DNA of 64,000 nt from Clostridia bacterium (GTDB lineage Bacteria > Bacillota > Clostridia > Saccharofermentanales > Saccharofermentanaceae), in NCBI GenBank assembly GCA_016287245.1, contig JAEEWG010000013.1, positions 1 to 64,000 on the forward strand, in the 5' to 3' direction. The position numbers and the translations under genes were made by a program. Positions within the stretch are counted from its first letter, which is position 1. The number at the start of each line of letters is the position of its first letter. The notes under the pieces were generated by a model. That model was given only the letters and a program-made list of their open reading frames with translations. It had not been told where the DNA came from and made no database searches. Shown piece by piece: positions 34,820 through 42,956 of the stretch.

Positions 34820-37267
34820 TCAGATGAAATTGAGATCCTTTTTTCTCTTCCTCGCTTTTCTCATGCGCCACAGGCCTTTGAAAATGTGGTTGTTAAAGAT
34901 CAGTATCCAGGCCTCCATCTGCTCGATCGTGACCTTGCCCATCGAAAACGATGCCAGCGTACGAAGTGGCATTTCCTTCGTCATGGCGATGTTGATCACG
35001 CGCAGATGTTCCTGCGTCTCTTTTCTGTTACGCCACTTGATCAGAAGCATTGTAATATGATAGTACAGCTTGGCGATGAAGTTTCCTCTTCTTAAGTCTT
35101 CTACGCTCGTATTCAGATGGAATTCACCCTTCTTAGGCGGTTTCTCCTCGAGGATCTCCTGACCGTAAACGGCTTCAAACTGTTTCTTTTCGAACACCTT
35201 CGTGGAAGAATCCAGATGATAGTACTGCGGTGCTTTTTCCTGATAATCCGGAGCGACGACCTGGTCCATCTTCGTGGTGACATTCACGGTCCTGCTGCCG
35301 CGGATGTCTCTTGATGACGCGCCGACCTCGATCGTATATGTTCCCGTCTCGACGTGCCAGTCCTTGATCTGCGCATTATAGTAAGCAAATGCGCGTTTGT
35401 TGAGCTTGATCTCGACGGTCCTTGTTGCACCGCGCTGGATGAAGACCTTCTTAAATCCGACCAGCTGGCGGACCGGCTTATAGATCCTGGACGGCGGCGG
35501 AGCCACATAGACCTGCACGATCTCTTTTGCATCGTAATCACTGATATTCGTCACATCAAGCGTTACCGTCAGTTCGTCACCTTCCATGATGTCCGTAGAT
35601 GACAGCTGGATATCCCCGTACGAGAACTTCGCATAGGAAAGACCATGACCAAACGGGAAAAGGACCGGAAGCTTCGCTGCATCGTAGTAGCGGTAGCCGA
35701 CATAGACACTCTCACAGTACAGCGTCTGTCTTTCATCGCCGAAATTAAGATATGCCGGAGTATCGGAAAGCTTCATGGGGAATGTCTCCGCAAGCTTTCC
35801 GGAAGGGATCACCTTCCCGTACAGGATATCGGCGATCGCACCCGCGCCTTCCTGTCCGGGAAGGTACGCCATAAGGATCGATTTCACATGTGCTGCCCAG
35901 GGCATCTCTATCGGAGATCCGGCATAGAGGACCACGCAGACATTACTGTTTCTTCTGACGACTTCCTCAATAAGTCTCGTATGAGACTGCGGAAGATGCA
36001 TATGCTTTCTGTCATAGCCCTCAGATTCATAGCTGTCCGGAAGACCGGCGAAGATGATGACCACATCCTTATCCTTGGCCGCATCCACGGCTTCCTTCAG
36101 AAGCTTCTCATCCACCTCGTCTTTTTCAAGGGAGTAGCCCGGCTGATAGACGAAATTCTCGCTGTCCACCGAGAAGCCGGAAAAAGCATCACAGACATTC
36201 GTCGGATGGATATGGGAGCTGCCGCCTCCCTGGAATCTCGTCTGCTTTGCCATGGCACCGAGTACAGCGATACTCTGTCTCGGCTGGACCGGCAGAAGCC
36301 CGTCGTTTTTCAGAAGGACACAGGACTCTTCAAAGGCCTGTCTGGCCAGTCCCTGATGATTCAGATATGGAGACGATGTCGGACTCGGCTTATTCATGCC
36401 CTTTTCGATCAGCGTGAGCATACGCTCGGCCGCACGGTCCAAAAGCGCCTTCGGAAGTTTACCGGATTCGACGGCTTCCACGATCTGACGGTCTCTTTCA
36501 CCTACCGAGGAAGGCATCTCCAGTTCAAGACCTGCCGCAAGCGAATCCAGACGGTCGTCGGTTGCGCCCCAGTCACTCATGACCACACCGTCAAATCCCC
36601 ACTCATCGCGGAGAATGTCGGTCAGGAGTTTTCTGTTCTCACAGCAGTATTTCCCGTTGACACGGTTATAAGCACACATGACGGTCCACGGCTTCGCCTC
36701 TTTAATAACTGTCTCAAACGCTGAAAGGTATATCTCACGGAGGGCACGCTCATCCACGATGGAATCATTGATGAGACGGTATTTCTCCTGGCTGTTACAT
36801 GCAAAGTGCTTCACCGAAGTTCCGATTCCCATGCTCTGCACACCGCGCACCCACGCGGCGCCCATCTTTCCGGCCAAAAGAGGATCTTCGGAAACATATT
36901 CGAAGTTTCTTCCGCAGAGAGGAGATCTCTTGATATTGATCGCCGGGCCCAGCACGATAGATACATCCTGGTCGATGGCTTCTTCACCGATGGCGCGTCC
37001 GATCGCTTCCATCAGTTCTTCGTTAAAAGAATTGGCGGTCGTTGCCGCCGGTGGAAAACAGGTAGCTTCCCGGCTGTCACCGCTTCCTCTTCTTCCCTCT
37101 TCCGAATCCTGCTTACGAAGACCATGCGGACCATCGGTCATCATGATGTACGGCACATTATTGATCGGAAGTCTCTGCGTCCTCCAGAAGTCCCATCCGG
37201 AACAAAGCGACGCTTTCTGCTTCACAGTGAGTTTTTTCATCAGGGAAGATACAAATTCAGAAGCCAT
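34820..37267 (-). CDS. GH3 family beta-glucosidase
   Basis: An 815-residue glycoside hydrolase family 3 enzyme. The N-terminal barrel carries SPLCGRNFEYVSEDP and the nucleophile Asp in GVVMSDWGA. The alpha/beta sandwich follows (AVLGAMAKQTRFQGGGSS) and then a fibronectin-III-like domain (YVAPPPSRIYKPVRQLVGF). A C-terminal extension of about 100 residues rich in basic and hydrophobic residues (LYYHITMLLIKWRNR) is found in some Firmicutes GH3 enzymes and is of unknown role. No signal peptide is present, so it should act on imported oligosaccharides, most likely releasing glucose or xylose. AGAGGAG precedes the ATG. It lies 123 bp upstream of the GH2 gene in the same direction. Confidence 0.93.
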   Translation of the reverse strand: MASEFVSSLMKKLTVKQKASLCSGWDFWRTQRLPINNVPYIMMTDGPHGLRKQDSEEGRRGSGDSREATCFPPAATTANSFNEELMEAIGRAIGEEAIDQDVSIVLGPAINIKRSPLCGRNFEYVSEDPLLAGKMGAAWVRGVQSMGIGTSVKHFACNSQEKYRLINDSIVDERALREIYLSAFETVIKEAKPWTVMCAYNRVNGKYCCENRKLLTDILRDEWGFDGVVMSDWGATDDRLDSLAAGLELEMPSSVGERDRQIVEAVESGKLPKALLDRAAERMLTLIEKGMNKPSPTSSPYLNHQGLARQAFEESCVLLKNDGLLPVQPRQSIAVLGAMAKQTRFQGGGSSHIHPTNVCDAFSGFSVDSENFVYQPGYSLEKDEVDEKLLKEAVDAAKDKDVVIIFAGLPDSYESEGYDRKHMHLPQSHTRLIEEVVRRNSNVCVVLYAGSPIEMPWAAHVKSILMAYLPGQEGAGAIADILYGKVIPSGKLAETFPMKLSDTPAYLNFGDERQTLYCESVYVGYRYYDAAKLPVLFPFGHGLSYAKFSYGDIQLSSTDIMEGDELTVTLDVTNISDYDAKEIVQVYVAPPPSRIYKPVRQLVGFKKVFIQRGATRTVEIKLNKRAFAYYNAQIKDWHVETGTYTIEVGASSRDIRGSRTVNVTTKMDQVVAPDYQEKAPQYYHLDSSTKVFEKKQFEAVYGQEILEEKPPKKGEFHLNTSVEDLRRGNFIAKLYYHITMLLIKWRNRKETQEHLRVINIAMTKEMPLRTLASFSMGKVTIEQMEAWILIFNNHIFKGLWRMRKARKRKKDLNFI

Positions 37268-37310
37268 AGTTTTTTCTCCTCTACTTTTGTAAAAACTACA
37301 TACATAATGT

Positions 37311-37316
37311 AATTAT
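37311..37316 (-). promoter_or_regulatory. -10 element of the GH3 gene
   Basis: TATAAT on the minus strand, with a partial -35 (TTCAAA) at about 17 bases. It lies ~45 bases before the ATG. Confidence 0.5.
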
Positions 37317-37355
37317 ATCACTTGTATAAGTTCTTTGAACATAACGGAAAAGCCC

Positions 37356-37384
37356 TTGTCATCTTCCCTTATATCATGTATACT
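37356..37384 (+). promoter_or_regulatory. Promoter of ssrA
   Basis: TTGTCA (37356–37361) and TATACT (37379–37384) are spaced by 17 bases, with a TG before the -10. The primary start would be near 37391, so the tmRNA 5' end needs RNase P processing, as is usual. Confidence 0.8.
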
Positions 37385-37420
37385 CTCCATCACAGAACCA
37401 CAAATGAGAGTTGAATATGT

Positions 37421-37799
37421 GGGGGCGCACTGGTTTCGACGGGGTCGTGGAGACTGGGAAAGCGGGTAGAGGATTCTCGTTGGCCTCTTTAAAAAACGAG
37501 AACTGCAAGTAATTGCAAACAACAATCAACTCGTAGCTGCTTAATTTAGCTACCATCTCCCCGGTCTATCTGTCGGCCGGACCGGAGATGTCAGATGACA
37601 GACCTTACCTGTCGGCAGGTTAAACGGGACAACGTCTTTGGCAAAGCTTTGCGTCACTGATGTATCTATGAAGCTACCGGAGTCGGTTTCCTGTTCGTGG
37701 GATCACCGATGAGGGGAATACTCCATACACGAACTGCACCCGGAGATGTCCTTGTTAACGTGGTTTCGGACAGGAGTTCGATTCTCCTCGCCTCCACCA
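37421..37799 (+). ncRNA. ssrA: tmRNA
   Basis: Transfer-messenger RNA, which with SmpB frees stalled ribosomes and tags the unfinished protein for breakdown. The 5' end GGGGGCGCACTGGTTTCGACG and the 3' T-arm (GGTTTCGGACAGGAGTTCGA region) are unmistakable. The acceptor stem GGGGGCG pairs with CGCCTCC (one G·T) and ACCA is encoded at 37796–37799. The tag frame at 37515–37544 starts at GCA and reads ANNNQLVAA then TAA; the last residues VAA fit a degradation signal of the usual xAA kind. A terminator follows. Confidence 0.97.
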
Positions 37800-37810
37800 G
37801 ATCAATGAAA

Positions 37811-37855
37811 AAAACTGTCTCGATGCAATATGCGCTTCGAGGCAGTTTTGTTTTC
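37811..37855 (+). terminator. Terminator of ssrA
   Basis: The stem AAAACTGTCTCGA/TCGAGGCAGTTTT with a ~14-base loop is followed by GTTTTC. It begins 12 bases after the tmRNA CCA end. Confidence 0.85.
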
Positions 37856-37886
37856 AGCGAAAAAACAACAATTGAGGTGAGTTATA

Positions 37887-39029
37887 TCACACTTTCAGCT
37901 CATCATTTCTCTCGTAGAAGAGCATCATGTTCTCCACATTCTTTCCGAACTTGGCGGAGCACTGCATGCTGAGCTTCATGTCTCCGATAAACGGTGTACC
38001 GGCTTTCCCGATTCCGCCGTAGATCTCCGGAACATCTTCAAGCGTATCTACTACGACCAGATGGTTCTTCTTATCTTCTTTCGGGAAGATCATGACCGCA
38101 TACCATGCACGGATGATACGTGGTTCTGTCTTCATATACTCGGAAAGCGCATTCAAAAGCTCGGTCGGCTTATGTTCTTCAACCGGGATAGCAAGCATCA
38201 TCGGGCTGCCCTTTTCGATCTTCTCTTCCGCGAGGTGATTATCCACTTTTCTCTTATGCTGCGCGAGCGCCTCGATCAGAGGGCGGCTCAGTACGAATCC
38301 TTCCGACTTCGGATTGATCAGAAGTCCATCGACCGGGATCTGGGCAAAGACGGAAACGATCTTCGGGAAATCCAGCGGCTGGACAAGTTTCTCCGGCAGT
38401 CCTTCGAGTTGTTCAAGCTCATAGATATCCGTCATAACAGAAAGATAATTCTTGCCGTCTTTTCCTTTAAGAACAGCAAAGCCTATCTTGCTTTCATCGT
38501 TTTCCTGTCCCGGCGGGTGCATGCACGGAGAAAGGAAGATCGCTTTTGTCGCGATCGTCTCCATGATCCGTCCCATAAAGTCACGATCTGACTGCAGGTT
38601 CTTCGCTTCACGAAGAAGTGCGACAAGGAAGGGATTACACGGTTCTTCCGGGTTGATCTCACCTTCCATGCAGTTCATGGAAGAAAGCACGTCATACTTT
38701 TCCGCATCGCCGGCACGAAGTCCTTCGAGCACGACCGAAACATTGGTACCTTCTTCCGCCTTATCCATCTTATTCATCATGGTATCCTGAAGGATCAGCG
38801 CACGTGTCTTCACGGACTTGTCCCCTCTTCCCAGAAGATACAGCTCATCTCCCTGACGGATCGTCCCGCCACGTACATTTCCGATCACCGAAACTTCGGT
38901 CGAGGTCATGGAAAGGACCTCTTCTACAACAAGGGAGACGATGGGAAACTTGCCTGATGTGTTTTCGTTCTCCTTCTCTATAGAACTGCCGTTATCGGCT
39001 GCATTGTTCTTCCTGTCAAATAAACCCAT
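37887..39029 (-). CDS. EF-Tu domain 2-like – SseB family fusion protein
   Basis: A 380-residue cytoplasmic protein. Residues ~28–110 form a small beta barrel like domain 2 of translation GTPases (VIGNVRGGTIRQGDELYLLG; GTNVSVVLEGLRAGD), with no GTPase domain. Residues ~130–375 match the SseB family: an N-terminal part (NPFLVALLREAKN, YLSVMTDIYELEQL, DGLLINPKSEGFVLSR) and a C-terminal part (MLAIPVEEHKPTELLNALSEYM, RAWYAVMIF). SseB proteins are poorly understood; the name comes from enhanced serine sensitivity in E. coli. The fused barrel hints at contact with tRNA or the ribosome (inference). The gene follows the lipoprotein gene by 15 bp. Confidence 0.8.
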   Translation of the reverse strand: MGLFDRKNNAADNGSSIEKENENTSGKFPIVSLVVEEVLSMTSTEVSVIGNVRGGTIRQGDELYLLGRGDKSVKTRALILQDTMMNKMDKAEEGTNVSVVLEGLRAGDAEKYDVLSSMNCMEGEINPEEPCNPFLVALLREAKNLQSDRDFMGRIMETIATKAIFLSPCMHPPGQENDESKIGFAVLKGKDGKNYLSVMTDIYELEQLEGLPEKLVQPLDFPKIVSVFAQIPVDGLLINPKSEGFVLSRPLIEALAQHKRKVDNHLAEEKIEKGSPMMLAIPVEEHKPTELLNALSEYMKTEPRIIRAWYAVMIFPKEDKKNHLVVVDTLEDVPEIYGGIGKAGTPFIGDMKLSMQCSAKFGKNVENMMLFYERNDELKV

Positions 39030-39044
39030 TTCTTTTTTCCTTCC

Positions 39045-40187
39045 TTAGCCCATAATTACTTTTGACTTTACATCCGCATCCCAGAGGATCGACAGTCCAT
39101 TGAGGGAAGCTGCGAGCAGCGGGATCGATACGAACTTGACATCCGCAACATTCATTCCGGCTGCTTCGATATCGCTCAAAGCTATCGCATATTTCCCTTC
39201 CTCCTGGGAAAAAGGTGCAATATAACTATATAGATTTGTAGCATTAAACATCTTCTTATCGAGCGTGATATCTCCATCGACCATAAGATAGACATACTCA
39301 TTTGTCTTATTCGTATAAGTATAGTGAATGTAAAGATAGTAACTCGAAGTTTCAAAGTAGTTGATCGCGAACTGACCTCCATCATTATCGTAAATGATCT
39401 CTGAAGTATCGCTCAGTTCTCTTGGCATATATTCAAAAGCAGATTCCCCCTGCGGGAAAAGAGTTACCGTTACGTAATTCCTTTCAAGATCTGTAGGGGA
39501 CAGATATGCCTTCGTTCCCTTCACGGATGGTGCCGCGAGCAGAACAAAAGCGATTCGCGTTGGTTCAACCGAAGGATCAAAGTCATCAAATGCAGAACTG
39601 TATTCCAAAGTGTCTTTTAAGACTGCACCCGGTTCGATGGCAGTATTAAGATCTGTCTGGAAATCTAAATGCGTACACATATTATCCAGCACCGGATCTC
39701 TGAAGATCAACGCGTATGGCACATCCGACTTATTTTCCGCCTCGAACCTGATCACATACTGTTTTCCGGAATCTTCGGTATCTTCGATCTCCGCGGAAAT
39801 GATCGTGAAGCGGAAATTCTCATTATCCACGATACTTGCGTTATTGAGCGGGCCGCTGAAATATCCGTCATCGTCGTTGGTAAGCCCGAGGAGGCTCTGC
39901 TGGACAGGGATCGGCGTCGGAGTCGCAACCGGCATGTTCTCGGCAAAAATGCTGCCGTCACTGATGAACTGATCCAGTGAACTGACATACATCATTACAT
40001 TCGCGGTGGGTTCATCGGAATCAGAATTCTTTTTTTTGGTATTCTTTTCCTCTTCTTCCTCATCATCGAAATCTTCGTCTTCTTCCTCCACAGTAGTAGA
40101 ATCCTTTCGACGGAGTCCGCAGGAAGGAACAAGAATCATGAAACAAAGAAGAATGGCGATAACCTTTAAGAGTTTTGACTTTTTCAA
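39045..40187 (-). CDS. Predicted lipoprotein with acidic linker, TTG start
   Basis: A 380-residue protein of unknown function. The start is a TTG at 40187, with GGAGG eight bases upstream; the GTG at 40232 would overlap the promoter and has no such site. The N-terminus is a lipoprotein signal (KKSKLLKVIAILLCFMILVPSC), with the likely lipidated Cys in VPSCGLR. A strongly acidic linker follows (EEEDEDFDDEEEEE), then two extracellular beta-rich regions: one resembles DUF-type domains that follow the pattern FTIISAEIEDTEDSGK…IRFEAENKSDVPY, common in clostridial lipoproteins, and the second repeats the theme (YYLYIHYTYTNKTNEY). It is probably anchored on the outer face of the membrane. A promoter lies just upstream, inside the end of the amidase gene. 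Confidence 0.75.
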   Translation of the reverse strand: MKKSKLLKVIAILLCFMILVPSCGLRRKDSTTVEEEDEDFDDEEEEEKNTKKKNSDSDEPTANVMMYVSSLDQFISDGSIFAENMPVATPTPIPVQQSLLGLTNDDDGYFSGPLNNASIVDNENFRFTIISAEIEDTEDSGKQYVIRFEAENKSDVPYALIFRDPVLDNMCTHLDFQTDLNTAIEPGAVLKDTLEYSSAFDDFDPSVEPTRIAFVLLAAPSVKGTKAYLSPTDLERNYVTVTLFPQGESAFEYMPRELSDTSEIIYDNDGGQFAINYFETSSYYLYIHYTYTNKTNEYVYLMVDGDITLDKKMFNATNLYSYIAPFSQEEGKYAIALSDIEAAGMNVADVKFVSIPLLAASLNGLSILWDADVKSKVIMG

Positions 40188-40222
40188 AAGATGAGCCTCC
40201 GCGTTAAACCTGTAACTGCTAT

Positions 40223-40251
40223 ATTTTATCACAAACGGGAAAACTCAACAA
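40223..40251 (-). promoter_or_regulatory. Promoter of the lipoprotein–SseB pair
   Basis: TTGTTG (40246–40251) and TAAAAT (40223–40228) on the minus strand are spaced by 17 bases. The start lies about 30 bases before the TTG start codon. Confidence 0.65.
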
Positions 40252-40257
40252 ATGACA

Positions 40258-41565
40258 TCAGTGCTTAGGCATGGTCGAAACAAACTGTGCGATGCCCTGA
40301 CAGATCTTATACTGGTATTCACCATCCAGAAGTGCCGATTCATCGTCACTATTGCTCAAATATCCCATACGCACCATAAAGGACGGCACATCCTGCGCCC
40401 AGTTCAGACCGCTGTATTTTTCACTGGCCTTGCAGCCGTTGTCGACACAGCCTGTAGCAGAAGCGATCGCTTTTCCGAGATTTGTGCCCCAATTCGGGAC
40501 ATCTGATGAGTATTTTCCGCCTGCCGGAACGATCACGAAGCAGCCGCTCGCCTTGGAATCGTTGGCCGCATTACAGAAAAGACGGATATACAGATCCGGA
40601 TCATGCGATACGGCAAGTTCGGCACGCTCTTTATTCGAGATATCGACATCATTGGTCTCTCGGGTCATATACACTTCGCAACCAAGAGAAGTAAGGTAAT
40701 CTCTGAGAAGAAGCGCCACAGAAAGATCGATCTCGGATTCATCTGTTCCGGTAACTACACCCTTAAATCCCTGTGCGGATTTATCCTTGGATCCGCTCAT
40801 GGAAGACGACATCGGTTCCTGCTCTGTATTCGGGGTCGCCTGGTGGCCTGCATCGATCACGACGCAGTAACCTGAAAGGTTCGGACCGCCGCCGGGAAAT
40901 GGTGTCACGTCAGGCGTCGGTGTCGGAGAAGGTTCAGTGCTCTCCGTCGTACTTTCCGAAGTGGTCTCCGGCTCTACCGCTGCTGATTCATCAGTAGTGG
41001 ATATCTGTGTGGTCGTTTCCGTTTTGGTAACAGTAGTATTGTTTTTCTTTTCCTTCGGAAGGTTCTTCACTAGAAAGAAGATCCCCAGGCCAAGAGCGAT
41101 GAGCATTAGTGCAATGGTCGCAATCAGGAAGATCGACACCATTCTTCTTCTGGCTTCGATCTGCTGTCTTCTTTTTCTGGAGGCAGCCGAAGGAACGCGC
41201 CTTGCCTGCGCATTAGCATTGGAAGGATTCGATGTGGTTTTCGGTGCAGCCGTTCTGGAAGTCCCTTGTGTACTCCCGGGTCTTCTCATCGCCTGCATTT
41301 CAGGCTGCGACGAAGAAGGTGCTGCTGAAGAAGCTTTGTTCGCTGAAGCGGAAGCCTGAGGAGCAGGCTTGGAAGATGCCGCGGAATTCCCATTTGTCGG
41401 AACTCGCCGGATCTCTGAGATCAATGCCTGTACATCTACCTGTTCACCCTTGGCAGATACATTGTCTTTATGCATAAATTCATTCAGATCCGGAACTTTG
41501 TTTCCGTTTGGTCTTCCGTTTGGTCTTCCTTTCGGCTGATTTGGTCTTCCTTCACCGGTACTCAT
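40258..41565 (-). CDS. Membrane-anchored amidase_3 homologue with altered active site
   Basis: A 435-residue protein with a Gly/Pro/Asn-rich cytoplasmic N-terminus, one membrane helix at ~143–166, a Thr/Pro-rich external linker and an N-acetylmuramoyl-L-alanine amidase (amidase_3) fold at ~232–433. The first zinc His (VIDAGH, His241) and the Glu ligand (DESEIDL, Glu276) are kept. The second zinc His of the usual SIHxNA motif is Phe330 (YIRLFCNAAND), and the catalytic Glu of VExGFLSN is Arg399 (FMVRMGYLSN). It is thus probably inactive as an amidase and may bind peptidoglycan or regulate other hydrolases (inference). It is a single gene, upstream of the lipoprotein gene. Confidence 0.85.
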   Translation of the reverse strand: MSTGEGRPNQPKGRPNGRPNGNKVPDLNEFMHKDNVSAKGEQVDVQALISEIRRVPTNGNSAASSKPAPQASASANKASSAAPSSSQPEMQAMRRPGSTQGTSRTAAPKTTSNPSNANAQARRVPSAASRKRRQQIEARRRMVSIFLIATIALMLIALGLGIFFLVKNLPKEKKNNTTVTKTETTTQISTTDESAAVEPETTSESTTESTEPSPTPTPDVTPFPGGGPNLSGYCVVIDAGHQATPNTEQEPMSSSMSGSKDKSAQGFKGVVTGTDESEIDLSVALLLRDYLTSLGCEVYMTRETNDVDISNKERAELAVSHDPDLYIRLFCNAANDSKASGCFVIVPAGGKYSSDVPNWGTNLGKAIASATGCVDNGCKASEKYSGLNWAQDVPSFMVRMGYLSNSDDESALLDGEYQYKICQGIAQFVSTMPKH

Positions 41566-41732
41566 AGGATTATCCCTTCATCACAGTTCTTCAGGTTAGA
41601 TTCTATCACACGGCATGTGGCAGAGAATTTACATCTTTGCGCTTCTTTTATTACAGGAAAACGACGGGTTTCGCTGTCTTCTCATTTATTTCACCGAAAT
41701 CTCTTTTTTCTTTAGCTTCATGTAAAATTGTT

Positions 41733-41761
41733 TTGAATTTTTCATTTGAATCGTATAAAAT
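41733..41761 (+). promoter_or_regulatory. Promoter of the mutase-like gene
   Basis: TTGAAT (41733–41738) and TAAAAT (41756–41761) are spaced by 17 bases. They lie about 33 bases before the GTG start. Confidence 0.65.
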
Positions 41762-41793
41762 AGATGCATTGTATGTAATAGGGGAATCTTAAC

Positions 41794-42945
41794 GTGAAGA
41801 ATAAAGAGGCACTCGTCATAGGTCTGGGTATATCCGGCTGTACAGCAGCTCGCATGCTTGCTGATGCGGGGTATTCTGTGACATGCTTTGAAAGCGAGTC
41901 CCGCATCGGCGGTATCCTATTTGACGAACTCCGCCCGAACGGTGTCCGTGTACAGAGTTTCGGTCCGCATATTTTCCACACCAACAACGAGAACGTCTAT
42001 TCCTTCCTTAAGCGTTTCGGTTCGTTTTTTCCGTACCAGCACCATGTGCTCGTATCGATCGGCGGCAAGCGCGTTCCTCTCCCCCTGAACCCGCGTTCAC
42101 TTGAGATCCTTTTCGGCGAGAAGCAGGCTTCTTCCCTTCTTTCCCGTATCGCCTCCGCATTTCCGGAAGAGCGAAGGGTCTCCGTAGATCAGCTGAACAG
42201 TTCCGGCGATGCGAAACTGATCGACCTCGGACGTTTCATGATCGAAAATATCCTATCGCTCGATCTCAACCGAAAAGAAGGAAGTTCTTTCCTCCCGGCT
42301 GACGACTCTTTTATGAACGACGCTTTCGTGGAGACGACTTCCGATGACAGTTACTATACCGACAAGATCCAGGCCATGCCTATGCAGGGTTTTACTGATG
42401 TCATGGAACGCATGATCGACCACCCGGCCATCACCGTATTTTTGAATCTGAATGCGCTTTCGCGTCTGTCTTTTCACGAGGATGACTATTCGATCCTTCT
42501 GGACGGCATCCCGTTCAAGGGACCTGTGGTCTATACTCCTTCTCTGGACAAACTCTTTGATTATCGCTTCGGCGCACTTCCCTACCGTGCCGGAACGGTC
42601 ACCTTCAAGGATCTTCCGACAGACTTTCAGAATGAATGCGCCGTGATCTTTTCACCAAAAGACAAAGAGACGATCCGCATGACCGAAAGCAAGTATCTGA
42701 CGCTCCAGGCTTTGGACGGACAGACGAGTCTTTGCTGCGAAGGTCCTTTCGCAAGGCAGGCCAAGAACCTGAGCACGCCATTCGAACCGGAGATCACTTC
42801 CCAGAATCTGGAGCTCTATGGTAAATACCAGGACCTGGCGAAGAAGTATTCTTCTCTTCATCTTTTAGGCAGGATCGCATGTTACAAAAACCTGTCCATT
42901 GCTGAGTGCATCGAACAGGCTTCTGATTTCATTTCCAGTTTATAA
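41794..42945 (+). CDS. Divergent UDP-galactopyranose mutase homologue
   Basis: A 383-residue flavoprotein. The FAD-binding start LVIGLGISGCTAARML and the mutase hallmark SFGPHIFHTNNENVYSFL are clear, as is the C-terminal set VVYTPSLDKLFDYRFGALPYR and LLGRIACYKNLSIAE. UDP-galactopyranose mutase makes UDP-galactofuranose for surface glycans. The middle region differs: the KQWG lid motif is absent, and the RxPVR segment with the diphosphate-binding Arg reads AFVETTS (Glu180 near that place). It may use another sugar nucleotide or have lost activity. The start is a GTG with AGGGGA eight bases upstream. It stands alone and converges on cdaA, with 11 bp between stops. Confidence 0.78.
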   Translation: MKNKEALVIGLGISGCTAARMLADAGYSVTCFESESRIGGILFDELRPNGVRVQSFGPHIFHTNNENVYSFLKRFGSFFPYQHHVLVSIGGKRVPLPLNPRSLEILFGEKQASSLLSRIASAFPEERRVSVDQLNSSGDAKLIDLGRFMIENILSLDLNRKEGSSFLPADDSFMNDAFVETTSDDSYYTDKIQAMPMQGFTDVMERMIDHPAITVFLNLNALSRLSFHEDDYSILLDGIPFKGPVVYTPSLDKLFDYRFGALPYRAGTVTFKDLPTDFQNECAVIFSPKDKETIRMTESKYLTLQALDGQTSLCCEGPFARQAKNLSTPFEPEITSQNLELYGKYQDLAKKYSSLHLLGRIACYKNLSIAECIEQASDFISSL

Positions 42946-42956
42946 GAGATATTTTT

